DNA of 64,000 nucleotides, from assembly GCA_021613375.1 (NCBI GenBank), contig CM038719.1:4678289-4742288 (forward strand), read 5' to 3'. The position numbers were made by a program, and so were the translations under genes. A model generated the notes under the pieces. That model had not been told where the DNA came from, made no database searches, and was given only the letters and a program-made list of their open reading frames with translations. Origin of the DNA: Megaleporinus macrocephalus. Its lineage: Eukaryota; Chordata; Actinopteri; Characiformes; Anostomidae. Shown piece after piece: positions 1-11,690 of the stretch (position 1 is its first letter; each line of letters starts with the position of its first letter).

Positions 1-300
1 ACAGACATTCTGAGAGAGTGTAATAGCGCCCCCTATGTTCACACCACACAATGCAGTGACGTGACATCATTTGCCAACAACCTGTTCAGAATTAACCACA
101 ACGCATGACTGTAACTGAAGAAGCTTATTATGAGTTTATATGGAACCTCTAAAAGAGGGAGCTTTTAAAGGTGGACGTCTGGTTCCATTCACCACCACTG
201 TGAGCGCTTCTGACTTTCTATGAGATTCCCACCAAACCCACTCTGAATGATTGACTGAATTTTGAAAAAAGTTAGTGGAGTTCCCCTTTTGAGTGTCAAA
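1..300 (+). repeat. Dispersed repeat family A, copy 1
   Basis: Contains 'ATAGCGCCCCCTATGT' near its start and ends with a block carrying 'TCTGGTTCCATTCACC' and 'CCCACTCTGAATGA'. The same ordered blocks recur at 3270-3530, partly at 40085-40195, and in reverse complement at 49040-49180. That pattern shows an interspersed repeat rather than a gene. I do not recognise its class and see no clear terminal inverted repeats. Confidence 0.6.
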
Positions 301-1018
301 TTAGGTTGAGTCTGGAGTGCTGTGACTCTGACCTGGAGCATCATTCACTGCTGATCTATAAAATACAAACAATAATATATAATACTCAAAACTCAGCTGC
401 TGCGTTGAGTGACGCTGATGTACTTTGGTGCATGTTTATAAGAAGTGGACGGTAAGATGGACCATAGTCCAGGTTTTTTAAAGTTTTTTTTATTTTTCTA
501 AGTAAAAAATAACAATATTACTGTTTATTAGCTACAATTAACACACAGGAGGAGAAATAAGACTTAAAACATGGGCTACGCCAAAAGCTAAAGCACATTA
601 AATAAATTAATAAATAATTAAATAAATAACCTTTATGTTTTGTTTGTACCATTATGTGCTACTTTTACCCATAAACCCAACAATAAGTTTAGCATACAAG
701 TTATTACTGTACATAGAATAACAGACGATTGTTATATCGCGAGTGCTTCCAAACTTACGACTGCCAGGGCAGCTCTAGCGCTAGGACTGAACAGGCAAAC
801 GCCAAACGTGTCTCAGTTGTTCGACTCAGTTATTCGGGATTCGGAGGGAAATGTGTACATTAGATTTTCGGCCGGACTGGCTCTTTAAAAGCGCTCGGCA
901 GCTCCTGCTTATGAAGCCAGTGCCCTAAGTGGCCCTCAGTGCTGCTCGGCCTCTGCGTCTCTCCTGAACAGTTACACAGTCAGAGTCCGGCAAAGTGAGG
1001 AAGCCTGAGAGGACGAGA
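301..1018. other. Non-repetitive stretch, no gene supported
   Basis: AT-rich sequence with T and A runs around 475-630, then a more balanced part from 640 to 1018. An open frame at 640-888 (+, 82 codons) shows no domain I recognise, no splice context and no second copy. I treat it as chance. Confidence 0.5.
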
Positions 1019-1020
1019 CG

Positions 1021-1021
1021 C

Positions 1022-1071
<50 letters not shown>

Positions 1072-1072
1072 G
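1021..1072. repeat. (GA)n microsatellite
   Basis: An almost uninterrupted GA dinucleotide run with a single AAAG interruption. Confidence 0.9.
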
Positions 1073-1425
1073 CCTGACCTATATAGGAAGGAGGCTGAAA
1101 TATTTATGGATATGAGTGTCCTAATTCAGGAGCCACTGGGAGCACTGCAGCCTTTTTGCCCAACTGCAGCAAAAAGAGCAGGACACACTCTCTCACACAC
1201 ATGCAGGGTCAGAGATGCTCCGTCCACTCACACCAGGACCCACGGCCCGGTGGCCCCAGACTCTGATCTTCTCCAAGAGGTCAAAGGTTTAAGAGCGACA
1301 GGTCAGTGAAGCATCAGGTCTTCTTATAGCTGAATATAGTCATTACAGTCAAATACAGGGGGATTAAAAAATGATAAAAAAAAAATAATAATAACATTAA
1401 AATAAACTGGTCACAGATCAGCCAT
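1073..1425. other. Non-repetitive stretch
   Basis: Ordinary-complexity sequence followed by an A-rich end near 1370-1395. I see no gene or named element. Confidence 0.4.
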
Positions 1426-1426
1426 A

Positions 1427-1650
1427 ACATTAAAACCACCTCCTTCTATCTCCACTCACTGTCCACTGTATCAGCTCCACTGACCATACAGGAGCTACAC
1501 TCACTGTCCACTGTATCAGCTCCACTGACCATACAGGAGCTACACTTACAGACTGTAGTTCATCTGATTCTCTGTATACTTTATTACTCTGTTCTTTAAT
1601 GATCAGGACCCCCACATGACCCCCACAGAGCAGATACTATTTAAATCTTG
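1427..1650 (+). mobile_element. Dispersed repeat family C (CATAACATTAAAACC type), 5' fragment
   Basis: Begins with 'CATAACATTAAAACCACC' and contains 'GTCCACTGTATCAGCTCCAC' twice, as an internal tandem duplication of about 52 bp, then 'AGGACCCCCACA' and 'CAGAGCAGATACTATT'. A longer copy is at 40500-41020 and an inverted one at 38030-38245. From memory this is an abundant non-autonomous DNA-transposon-like repeat in ostariophysan fishes; its superfamily is not decided here. Confidence 0.65.
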
Positions 1651-1810
1651 GATAGAGTATAGAAGGGGTCACTAATAGGAGGACCGTGGTCCAGGTCCGG
1701 ACTCAGACGTTGTCCAATGCGGACCCAAACCAATAAACTACAGCAATAAACTAATTTACACTGAGTTTATTTAAAGAGGCGGAGCTTTTTTTTGTCTTTA
1801 CGGTATGCGG

Positions 1811-2480
1811 GCTTTACGGCTCAGTGAACTCAGAGACCAATCGTGTGCGCTGTAAGATCACCGAAGGCTCCTCAGCCAATCAGATCTGTGCAGATTGAGG
1901 CGTGCAGCTCGCACACACAGGCGAGGTAGGAAGTGAGAAGTAGCAGCAGCCGGAGACTAAAGCGAGTCAGAAAGAATAAGGAGCTCTAAAAACAGAAAAG
2001 TGAACAGAGAGAACTGAGTGTTTAACAGGAACGGTTCTGGAATGAACCTGCTCAGCTAGTTCTGGAGAATAACCGCTCTGTACAACCAACATGTTCATCT
2101 GAGAAGCTGAGTTAACAAGAAGAACCACGTTTATTTACTTTCTCTAAAAATAAACACTTTAAGATGAACTTTTTTTCAAAAGAATTCAGTTTTTTTTAAA
2201 TGTAGCTCTTGTTTTTACTTGAGATGTGGAAAAAACAAATGAAGTTTTATAAATAATTCATTCAGTTCAGCATTTAAACAGTAAATATACTGAAATATAC
2301 TGAAAGGTATGTGTGGTGTGTTGGTGTTTCAGTAGCTGATGGTATGAGATGCTGATACTAGACTACTTCAGTAAACAGGATACACCACTGAATCAGAACA
2401 CACGTTAGAGATGATGACAGTCCAGACCTTGTCCTGAGGAGATCTCCTCTAACTGGACTGTACTGACTTCTAATTACGGT
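1811..2480. repeat. Tandem duplication, copy 1 (period about 682 bp)
   Basis: Starts around 'CAGTGAACTCAGAGACCAAT' and runs through 'AACAGGAACGGTTCTGGAAT' to 'ACTGACTTCTAATT'. The same succession returns 682 bp downstream with scattered substitutions and small indels. No open frame of note is shared by the two copies. Confidence 0.85.
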
Positions 2481-2492
2481 ATTAATTACTTC

Positions 2493-3110
2493 TAATTGCG
2501 GCACAGTGAACTCAGAGACCAATCATGTGTACTGTAAGATCACTGAAGGTGCTCCTCAGCCAATCAGATCTGTGCACATTGGGGTGTGCGGCACACACAC
2601 ACAGGCGAGGTAGGAAGCGAGGAGCAGCAGTCGGAGACTAAAGCGAGAAAGAATAAGGAGATCTAAAAACAGAAAAGTGAACAGAGAGAACTGAGTGTTT
2701 AACAGGAACGGTTCTGGAATGAACCTGCTCGTCTAGTTCTGGAGAATAACTGCTCTGTACAACCAACATGTTCATCTGAGAAACTGAGTTAACAAGAAGA
2801 ACCACCTTTATTTACTTTCTCTATAAATAAACACTTTAAGATGAACTTTTTTTCAAAAGAATTCAGTTTTTTTAATGTAGCTCTTGTTTCAGTTCAGCAT
2901 TTAAACAGTAAATATACTGAAATCTACTGAATGGTATGTGTGGTGTGTTGGTGTTTCAGTAGCTGATGGTATGAGATGCTGATACTAGACTACTTCAGTA
3001 AACAGGATACACCACTGAATCAGAACACACGTTAGAGATGATGACGGTCCAGACCGGCCTGAGGAGATCTCCTCTAACTGGACCTTACTGACTCTAATTA
3101 AATACTCCTG
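2493..3110. repeat. Tandem duplication, copy 2
   Basis: Second copy of the preceding unit, about 50 bp shorter because of a deletion near 2890, where copy 1 carries a TTTTTACTTGAGATG-type segment. The two copies have clearly diverged, so this is not a fresh assembly duplication. Confidence 0.85.
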
Positions 3111-3269
3111 GAGTACAGTATCATGACTGGTTCACCAGTTCAAAGCAGAAGCTCCTTCAGTGTCTCGTCTTGACCACAGACGAAGGTTCGGACAGTTGAC
3201 CTCATGACTAAAAACATTTACTACTTGATAAAAGCTTCATTGTTGTGAAAGCTTCATTGTTTCTCAGTT

Positions 3270-3530
3270 AAACAGGCATTCTGAGAGGGTGTGATAGCGC
3301 CCCCTATGTAGAACATCACTTCCTGCCTCCCATCGTCTGAGACGTCAGGCAGCGTATTCATAACCACAACTTTCTGTGAGGGAGCTTTTAGAGTTAGACG
3401 TCTGGTTCCATTCACCTCCACTGTGAACGGTTCAGACTGGGTCAGTTTCAGAGCATTTCACTTCTAACCCACTCTGAATGACCTTGTGTCAACTCAACCG
3501 CTTCAAATTTTAAAAACTTTAGTGGAGCTC
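3270..3530 (+). repeat. Dispersed repeat family A, copy 2
   Basis: Same block order as the copy at the window start: 'GATAGCGCCCCCTATGT', then 'CTGGTTCCATTCACC', then 'CCCACTCTGAATGACC'. It brackets the 682-bp tandem duplication together with copy 1. Confidence 0.6.
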
Positions 3531-3539
3531 CCCTGCGCT

Positions 3540-4105
3540 GGTACTCCATCACCTCGACGCACACCTGCAAACCCTACAGCACGCGCTCAGACGGGCGCAG
3601 ATTGTGAATGACAGCACTGCTGCATGCACAGGTTCCTGTAAAGCCACAGAGCTGACGCAGGCTTTTAACTGTACGTCCTATAGCTCACCGTGGGGTCAGT
3701 TAGGGGTCAGGCAGCCTGGAGTTAATCAGCAGGCCGTTCGGTCTGATATATGTGACGTGATGAGGCTCCGTTGTTGACCTGAAGTCATTCAATTATGGCC
3801 GTAGAACCAACACGTGGTCATTTTCAGCTAATGAACTGCTGCTATCTGGACTGTATCAGTAATAGGGGTCAGTCAAACTCTACTGGACACTTAAACAAGA
3901 TAACCTCGTCCGTTCCAGAAAGTGGGCCGCGATTAAAGGGCCTTCGAGTGTTTCATTTGATTGTACTCGTATATGTAACATAATGAGGTCAGTGACACCG
4001 TTTACGTGTCCATTACTGTCCTGGTAATTAATTAGTACACAGTGTATATCACTTTGTTCTACTGTAAAATCCTGAAGTGACCACTGAGTTTAAGATCAGT
4101 TAATA
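3540..4105. other. Ordinary-complexity stretch, possible conserved non-coding DNA
   Basis: No repeat signature found. Mixed GC, with CpG-containing and TAAT-containing words. The open frame at 3795-3983 has no recognisable protein features. Only cross-species alignment could show conservation. Confidence 0.2.
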
Positions 4106-4106
4106 A

Positions 4107-4892
4107 GGTATCCCAGGTGGCTGCTATGGTGTTGCTATGAGGTTGCTATCATATCTCAATTGGATAGTAGGTAGTTGCTGTGGTGTTCCTAGGTGGTTGC
4201 TGTGGTATCTCAAATTGTTGCTGAGATGTTGCTAGGTGGTTGCTATGGTATCCCCAGTGGTTGCTAAGATGTTGTAATGTGGCTGCTATGGTATCCCAGG
4301 TGGCTGCTGGGTGATTGCTGTGGTATCTCAGGTGATTGCTAGGTGGTTTCTGTGGTATCCTAAATGGTTGCTCTGTGGCTGCTGAGTGATGGTTGCTATG
4401 GTATTCCAGGTGGTTGCCAAGGTGTTGCTATGAGGTTGCTATGACATCCCAAATGGTTGCTGGGTGGTCGCTATTGCATCTTAAATTGATGCTGAGGTGT
4501 TGCTAGGTGGTTGCTAAGCTGTTGCTATGTGGTTGATATGATATCCCAGGTGGTTGCTAAGGTGTCCCAGGTTGTTGGTAAGACGTTATAATGTGGTTGC
4601 TGTGGTAAACCAGGTGGTTGCTGGGTGATTTGTTGTGGTATAATTGATAGGTGATTGCTGTGGTATCTCTGATGGTTGCTTTGTGGTTGCTGGGTGTTTC
4701 TTAGGTGGTTGCTAATGTGTTGCTTGATGGTTGCTTTGGTATTCCAGGTGGCTGCTAAAGTGTTGCTATGAGGTTGCAGTGACATCTCAAATCAAGGTGG
4801 TTGCTATTGCATCTCAAGTTGATACTGAGGTGTTGCTAGGTGGTTGACATGGTATTCCAGGTGGTTGCTAAGGTGTCCCAGGTGGTTTCCCT
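4107..4892. repeat. Degenerate GGTTGCT minisatellite
   Basis: Dozens of short units built on 'GGTGGTTGCTAAGGTGTT' and 'GGTATCCCAGGTGGTTGCT', with variable spacing of roughly 11-16 bp. The units are diverged, so this is an old array. The reverse-strand open frame at 4525-4785 is a translation of the array. Confidence 0.9.
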
Positions 4893-5480
4893 AATGGTCT
4901 GTTAGCTAAAGTGAGTAACAACACTAGCAGTAATGCTAATTTTGTTAGCATCGCAGGCTCCATGCTGTCAGTGATTCATCTAAGAAATTCACATGTAGTT
5001 AAAACACAGTCAGCTGGTGACTGAAAAGGTGGCATCTCATTGAGTGAAATGGTCTTAAATCCCATCCCCTGCTAAAAAAGACCACCAATACCACATACCT
5101 TTTGATTTTACTTTCTAATGGTTCCTATTAGAGGCCACTAGTTTCCCATTAGGAAACCATCAAATGTTCTTCTGGATTCAATACCAGCGTTAAACAATCC
5201 TGACCTGTGTGTGATTATGTTAATACCCTTGATTTAATTTATACATATCACTGTTTGTTTCATTTCTCCACGAATCGGACAAACAATGTCAGGTCAGAGG
5301 GGAACCAGAGAAAGAGCTTCACCAGCTGAAAGTATACGATGAGAGTAACTTCAAGCTGGAACGTTATCAGGAGGCGTCAGAACTTAGTATTATGAGTCTT
5401 CTGGATATAAGTGGTCTATCTGTTTTCATAGCCCACTTAAAAGTTCCCCTGAAGGAGAGTTGATACAGAGACTCCGTCAG
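4893..5480. other. Mostly unique; likely old DNA-transposon piece at about 5040-5165
   Basis: The part around 5040-5165 has 'GTTTCCCATTAGGAAACC' (5141-5158), an imperfect palindrome, next to 'AATACCACATACCTTTTGAT'. I remember this combination from dispersed fish repeats but cannot name the family. The rest shows nothing recognisable. Confidence 0.3.
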
Positions 5481-5489
5481 AACCAGCTT

Positions 5490-5730
5490 TCAAACAGTGA
5501 ATCACTTAAATGACTCCAGCATTTGATTCCAAACCATTCAGTTGGCCACTTGTGATTCGGTCTATCTTTAATGACATGATTGAGTCGCAGATACTCGAGT
5601 TCATTTGCATGTGACGGGCCGCGGAGGAGTGAGCATCAGCCCATAAGTTACTGCAACTGTTGTCAATGGTGTTCTTTGTTTACAGCTGTGCAGTTGTTCT
5701 TAGTCACCTTGCTGTTGTTATATAGGAATA
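5490..5730. other. Candidate conserved non-coding island
   Basis: Normal-complexity sequence containing an octamer-type ATTTGCAT (5603-5610) and SOX/FOX-like words (TTGTCAATGG, TTTGTTTACA) within about 80 bp. The open frame at 5580-5774 has no protein signature. A regulatory role is inference from motif content only. Confidence 0.2.
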
Positions 5731-5857
5731 AAGGAAGTTTTATATTTCACTCACAATATTTATTATTACTCTAAAACTAAAGATTCATAATACTAAATAT
5801 TCTACTTTCATTATATTCGATTACTTTTATTTCAATAAGTAGTGCTTTTTTCTTATC

Positions 5858-5899
5858 CTGTGTGTGGTATTTTGCTGTGTGTGTTTGTGTGTGTTAGTT

Positions 5900-5934
<35 letters not shown>

Positions 5935-6387
5935 GTTTAGTGTGTGTGAGAAAGAGTGTGTGTCTTAGTTTAGTGTGTGTGTGTTAGTTTAGTGCGTGTG
6001 TTTGTATGTGTTAGTTTTGTCGTGTGTGTGGTGTGTGTGTGTGTGTTAGTTTAGGTGTCGTGTGTAGTGAGAGAGACGTGTGTGTCCGTTGTTTAGTGTG
6101 TGTGGGTTAGTTTTGTGCATGTGTTTGGATGGTTGCTTAGTTGGTGTGTGTGTGTGTGTGTTTACGTTTTGTGTGGGGTGGTGTGTGGTGAGAGAGTGTG
6201 TTTAGTTTAGTGTGTGTTTGTGTGTGGTTTGTTGAGTTGTAGTGTGTTTGCGTGTGTTAGTTTAGTGTGTGTGTGTGTTAGTTTAGTGTGTGTGTATGTG
6301 TGTGTTAGTTTAGTGTGTGTGTATGTGTGTGTTAGTTTAGTGTGTGTGTATGTGTGTGTTAGTTTAGTGCGTGTGTTTGTATGTGTT

Positions 6388-6427
<40 letters not shown>

Positions 6428-7290
6428 GTTTAGTGTGTGTGTGTGTGTGAGAGAGAGTGTGTGTCTTAGTTTAGTGTGTGTGTGTGAGAGAGTGTGTCTT
6501 AGTTTAGTGTGTGTTTGTGTGTGTTAGTTTAGTGCATGTGTTTGTATGTGTTAGTTTAGTGTGTGTGTGTGTTAGTTTAGTGTGTGTGTGTGGGAGAGTG
6601 TGTGTCTTAGTTTAGTGTGTGTTTGTGTGTGTTAGTTTAGTGTGTGTGTTTGCGTGTGTTAGTTTAGTGTGTGTGTGTGTGTGTTAGTTTAGTGTGTGTG
6701 TTAGTTTAGTGTGTGTGTGTGTGTGTGTGTTAGTTTAGTGTGTGTGTGTGTGTTAGTTTAGTGTGTGTGTATGTGTGTGTTAGTTTAGTGTGTGTGTGTG
6801 TTAGTTTAGTGTGTGTGTGTGTGTGTGTTAGTTTAGTGTGTGTGTGTGTTAGTTTAGTGTGTGTGTGTTAGTTTAGTGTGTGTCTGTGTGTGTGTGTGTC
6901 TTGTTTAGTGTGTGTGTGTGTTGTTTAGTTTAGTGTGTGTGTGTGTGTGTGTTAGTTTAGTGTGTGTGTGTTAGTTTAGTGTGTGTGTGTGTGTGTGTTA
7001 GTTTAGTGTGTGTGTGTGTGTTAGTTTAGTGTGTGTGTGTGTTAGTTTAGTGTGTGTGTATGTGTGTGTTAGTTTAGTGTGTGTGTGTGTGTTAGTTTAG
7101 TGTGTGTGTGTGTGTGTTAGTTTAGTGTGTGTGTGTGTGTTAGTTTAGTGTGTGTTTGTGTTGGTGTGGGGTTGGTGGGGGTTTGTGGAGTTTTTGTGTG
7201 GGTGTGTTAGTTAGTGTGGGGCTGGGTGTGTGCTGTTTGTTGTGTTTGGGGGTGCTGTGTTTGTTTTGTGTGTGGGTGGGTGTGGGTTTA
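5858..7290. repeat. Compound (TG)n array with TTAGTTTAGTG spacers
   Basis: Runs of GTGTGTG separated by 'TTAGTTTAGTGTG', repeated tens of times. The TG run length varies between spacers. Two patches, near 6020-6250 and from 7150 on, are noticeably more irregular (extra G and T, lost spacers), compatible with consensus errors. The open frame at 6214-6450 is an array translation. Confidence 0.95.
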
Positions 7291-7504
7291 ATGACAGTGT
7301 ATATTTGGTATTGAGGGGTTTTATTATATAGTTTGTTGGTGCGGTTTTAGGTTTGTTCTGTTTTTTTTGTTGGTACTTGTTGTTTTTCAGTATATATCTG
7401 TTAATGGCTGCAGTTTATCTGACAGCTTTCTGCTGCCTTGTGTTGGGTGCCCTTAGAGGGTGTCATGGATGGTTAGTGTGCGTGGTGTTCTTTTCTATTA
7501 GTTA
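7291..7504. other. T/G-rich transition
   Basis: Short non-array stretch between the TG array and the purine tract. I see nothing recognisable in it. Confidence 0.3.
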
Positions 7505-7905
7505 CTGAGTATTGTGGGAATTGGTTGCCCAGGGGGGGGAGTGGGGCAGGCTTTATGGCGGGGGTGGTGGGTACCAGGGAGGAGGGGTTGCGGGGGTTGC
7601 GCGGGAGGGAGCTTGAGAGGTGAAGGGAGGGAGCTAGAGATAGGGATAGATATTGCAGGAGCGGGAGGGTCTAGGTGTGGCGGGTTAGAGAAGGAGCTGA
7701 GAGAGAGAGTGGGGGTGAGGTAGCGAGCAGGAGAGGAAGAAAGGGAGAGTGAGCGCAGAGCGAGTGATGGCGGGAGCAGTTGGAGAGGGAGGGAGGGAGA
7801 GGGGAAGGAGATGGACGGCGGTTGCGAGGGGGAGGGCTGGGTATCACATGGACGCGATATAGCGAGCGAGCTCACCCCCGCAGAGACAAGATCGAGAGAA
7901 CCGAG
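7505..7905. repeat. G-rich / GA-rich purine tract
   Basis: The + strand is dominated by GGGAGGGA, GGGG and GAGAGAG words. It flips to a pyrimidine tract just downstream. Both the 144-codon minus frame and the 69-codon plus frame are low-complexity translations. Confidence 0.8.
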
Positions 7906-7924
7906 AGAAGATGACGAGACCCGC

Positions 7925-8970
7925 TGTCTCATTTATGGCACACTCTCTCTCCCTTCCTCTTTATCTCTCTCTTTCTCTCCCTCTTTGTCTCTCTCTCTTT
8001 CTCTCCCTCTTTTTCTCTTTCCTTCCCCATTCTCTCTCCCTGCCTCTTTATCTCTCTCTCCTCTCTCCCTTTCTATCTCATCTCTCTCTTTCTGTCTCTT
8101 CCTCTCTCTCTTTCTCTCTTCCTCCCTCCCTCTACCTCTCTCTCTTTCTTTCTACCTCTCTCTCTCCCTCTCTTTCTCTCCCTCTCTCTCTCTTTTTCCC
8201 TCCCTCCCTCTCTCTTTCTCTCCCTCTTATGTCTTTTTCCTCCCTCCCTCTCTCTCTTTCTCTCTTCAATCCCTCCATCTATCTATATCTTTCTTTCTAC
8301 TCTATCTCTCAATCTCCTTTCCTTACACTATATCATCGCATTTTTCTCTCCCTACTCTCTCTTTTCTCATCCTCTCTGTCTTTTCCATCCTCCCTACTCT
8401 CTCTTTCTATCCCTCTTTTTTGCTGCAGCTCTCTTTCTCCATCTTTCTCTCTTTCTATACCTCTCTCTCTCTTTCTCTCCCTCCTCTCTCTTCTTCCCTC
8501 TATCTTCTTTATCTCCCACTCTCTTTCGCTCTATCTCTCCCCTCTCTCTCTCTCTCTCTCCTTCTCCTCCCCTCTCTCTCTCTTTCCCTCTCTTTCTCTC
8601 CTCTTTTCTTTCTCCTCACCTCGTCTCTCTTTCTCTCCCTCTCTCTTTTATCTCCCTCTTTTTCTCTCTCTCTCTCCCCTCTCTATTCTCTACTCTCTAT
8701 CCTTCTCTCCCTCTCTCTCTCTTTCCCTCTCTTTCTCTACCTCTTTTCTTTCTCTCTCTATACCTCTTTATCTACTCTCTATCTTCTATAACTCTCTCTC
8801 TCTTTACCCTCTCATTGATCTCTCTCTATCTCTACTCTCTCTCACCTTCTCTCCCTCTCTCTCTCTTTCCCTCTATCTCTTTCACTTTCTCTCCCCCTCC
8901 CCACCCCCAACACCCCCCCGCCCCCCCCCGCCACATCTCTTTCCATTCTCTCTCTCTCTCTCTATCTTGC
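7925..8970. repeat. CT-rich pyrimidine tract
   Basis: About 1 kb of TCTCTC, CCCTCT and TTTCTC words with very few purines. A C-rich patch with runs of C lies near 8890-8935. The overlapping plus-strand frames (7811-8791 and 7911-9203) encode only Ser/Leu-rich sequence from CT repeats and are not genes. Confidence 0.95.
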
Positions 8971-9049
8971 GCAGGTGTTGGTGGGGATATCTTGGCTCGG
9001 AGGCAGAGAGAGTTAGTGACATGCTGGTGGTGGAGATGAGAGTGGAGGC

Positions 9050-9605
9050 CTATCAAAGCTGCTTTCATGTAAGAATCAGATTTACACGCTTTTCTGCTCC
9101 GGATGCAATCTGCCCGAGTTTTCAGGACAAAGACTGGAGCGCCGGCCGCGAGGGGGCTTCTGCTGACCTGCTGCTCCTAGCACTTTCACAAAGACTGTGT
9201 TAAAACCACAATCACATTCACACAGTTTCCTGAAGCCCGACTGTCTGTGTTCCTCGTACCTCCAGCCCAAAACTAAACGGCAGAATCTTCACCGGACAGC
9301 GGGCTGACGCGGCGCCGGGGGTCCGTCAGCAGGTAGGACTGAACGAGGCTGGTGATGTAATAGTTTGAATGTCAGTGCTGAAGTGTAGAAGACTGCAGTG
9401 CTGAGTGGAGATGAAATAAAAATGAAGCAGGGATGCATTAGTGACACGGTGGTAACCTTCCGTACAACAAACACGACCTGCACCGAAGTGTTGCGCGAGT
9501 GGCGCGAGTGCGACGTCCACTCCTTAACTCATCCTTATTCTGACCTACTGCTCCAAAGGGTAACACAGAACATTTTGATTTTCATCAACAAGCTCTGCGG
9601 CAATT
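9050..9605. other. Candidate conserved non-coding island
   Basis: Normal-complexity sequence isolated between two kilobase-scale low-complexity tracts, with CpG-containing words (GCGCCGGCCGCGAG near 9139) and a homeodomain-like CAATTAG near the right end. No splice-bounded coding frame seen. Survival of such a block among repeats may reflect constraint, but this is not shown. Confidence 0.25.
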
Positions 9606-9607
9606 AG

Positions 9608-9658
9608 CAGCAGAGAGAGAGAGATAGTGAGAGAGAGAGGGAGAGAGTGAGAGATACT

Positions 9659-9689
<31 letters not shown>

Positions 9690-10712
9690 TACAGAGAGTG
9701 GAGAGTGGAGAGAGTTACAGAGTGAGAAAGAGAGAGTGAGAGAGAGATAAAGAGAGCAGATTACCAGTGAGGATACAGAGAGAGGTGAGAGAGAGAGAGA
9801 GAGAGAGAAGGAGAGAGAGAGTAGTCGTGTCGAGAGAGGAGATACTGAGATGAGAGAAGGTGAGAGAGAGTGAGAGAGAGTTTACAGAGAGAGAGAAGAG
9901 AGATACCAGAGAGAGAGAGAGAGAGAGATTTTTCAGTGTGAGTGGAGAGATACACATAGAGAGAAGAGAGATTACAGAGAGAGAGAGAAAGATACAGAGA
10001 GAGTGAGTGAGATACAGAGAGGAGAGAGAGAGAGATTTTAAAGAGAGAGAGAGAGAGAGAGTATTTAGTGGAGAGAGGTTCGAGTTACTTTTTTACTAGA
10101 GAGAGACGAGAGAGAGATACAGATAGAGAGAGAGATACATCGAGAGAGAGGAGAAAGAAAGACACAGAGTGAGAGAGAGAAAGAGATACAGGAGAGAGAT
10201 ACAGAGAGAGAGAGAAAGAAAGACACAGATGAGAGAGTATAAGAGTAGAGAGATTACACAGAGAGAGAGAAAGAAAGATACAGAGAGAGATGATACAGAG
10301 AGGAGAAAGAAAGAAAGATTCTGAGAGAGAGGATCAGACGAGAGAGAGAGTGAATGAAAGATACAGAGTGAGAGATACAGAGAGAGAGGAGAAAGAAAGA
10401 AAGATACAGAGAGAGATACAGAGAGAGAGACGTGAGAAAGAAAACGATACAGAGAAGAGAGAGAGAGAGAGTGAAAGAAAGATGCAGAGAGGAGAGAGAT
10501 ACGGAGAGGAGAGAGAGAAAGAAAGATACAGAGGACGACGAGATACAGAGAGAGAGAGAAAGAAAGAAAGATACAGAGAGAGAGATACAGAGAGAGAGAG
10601 AGAAAGAAAGATACAGAGAGAGAAAGATACAGAGAGAGAGAGAGAGAGAGAGAAAGAAAGAAAGATGCAGAGAGAGAGAGATACAGAGAGAGAGAAGGCA
10701 TGGAATTAAAAG
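9608..10712. repeat. GA-rich purine tract with GATACAGAGAGAG units
   Basis: Over 1 kb of GAGAGA interspersed with GATACAGA at irregular spacing, giving a loose minisatellite. Open frames on both strands are repeat translations (Arg/Glu-rich on plus, Ser/Leu-rich on minus). Confidence 0.95.
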
Positions 10713-11690
10713 AGAAAAGGTTCAGATACCTGAACAGATGAATGGAAATGATATACATGTAGTAAAGTGTAGCTGTATGAGTGTTTATAACAAGCCATAT
10801 CGCCCCTACTCCTTACTATTAGAGTATTACTGTATGTCTGAATCGACTGTAACTTCATATTTAATACATTACAGACAGTTTTTAATTTATAAATATACTT
10901 TAGAAGCCATTTCGACCCACTACACTTCATATAGTTGTTATTAAGGGCTGTCAGTATGACTGTACACTGTACAATTACTGAGGTGTAGTTATTTATGTTA
11001 TGATATCAGAATGGGTGGAATCTTTTAAAAATTTTACAGATTATAAAACATTATTATAGCCCTATACAGCCCCAAGTCGAAGGTTACGTCATATAACCTT
11101 AATCATGTTCTGCAGTTTCTCATTATGGGTTGAATAAATAACTCGAATGGGATTTTTTCCAGATTTCTGTAAAGATACAACCTGAAAAACTGTAGAATAT
11201 GATACTGAATGGATGGGGGTGGAGCTTTGAAAAGGGAAATTACACTGATACAGACGTGTGTAAAAATGAGCTCCTCCGTTCATTTAACATTGAAGACCAG
11301 GTTCCTTTATTCACTCATATATACGACCGGGGTCTTCAATTCCGTCCCTGCTCTGACATCTGGATGAGTTATGGGTGGTCACTGTGTCCCTGCGCTGTCC
11401 CTCCGTGTTCATAATGAAAGCTGTTTCAACTTTGTGGAGAGAGGAGGGGGGACGGGAGTGTATGAGAATGAAGAGGAGAGAGTAGGATTTACAGGCGCTT
11501 TGAGACAGCTGACAGAAATCACAGACTCAGCCATAAGCATAAGGCTTTCCTCTATTGATCTTTTTTCAATATATCCGCGCTATATCATATCTATCGCTAT
11601 AATACTATACATATATCCTCGCCATCTCTCTCATCTGCACTACTGTGTTATGTTTAAATATGTAAAATGTATTTGTGCTATCATCTGGTG
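10713..11690. other. AT-rich stretch, no gene supported
   Basis: Ordinary to AT-rich sequence. Several short open frames (for example 11371-11691) lack any recognisable domain. Complexity falls and the base composition shifts toward G-poor at the right edge. Confidence 0.4.

Noticed and set aside
7811..9203. 326- and 430-codon frames in the CT tract
   Set aside because: Low-complexity Ser/Leu/Pro from CT repeats; overlapping in different phases.
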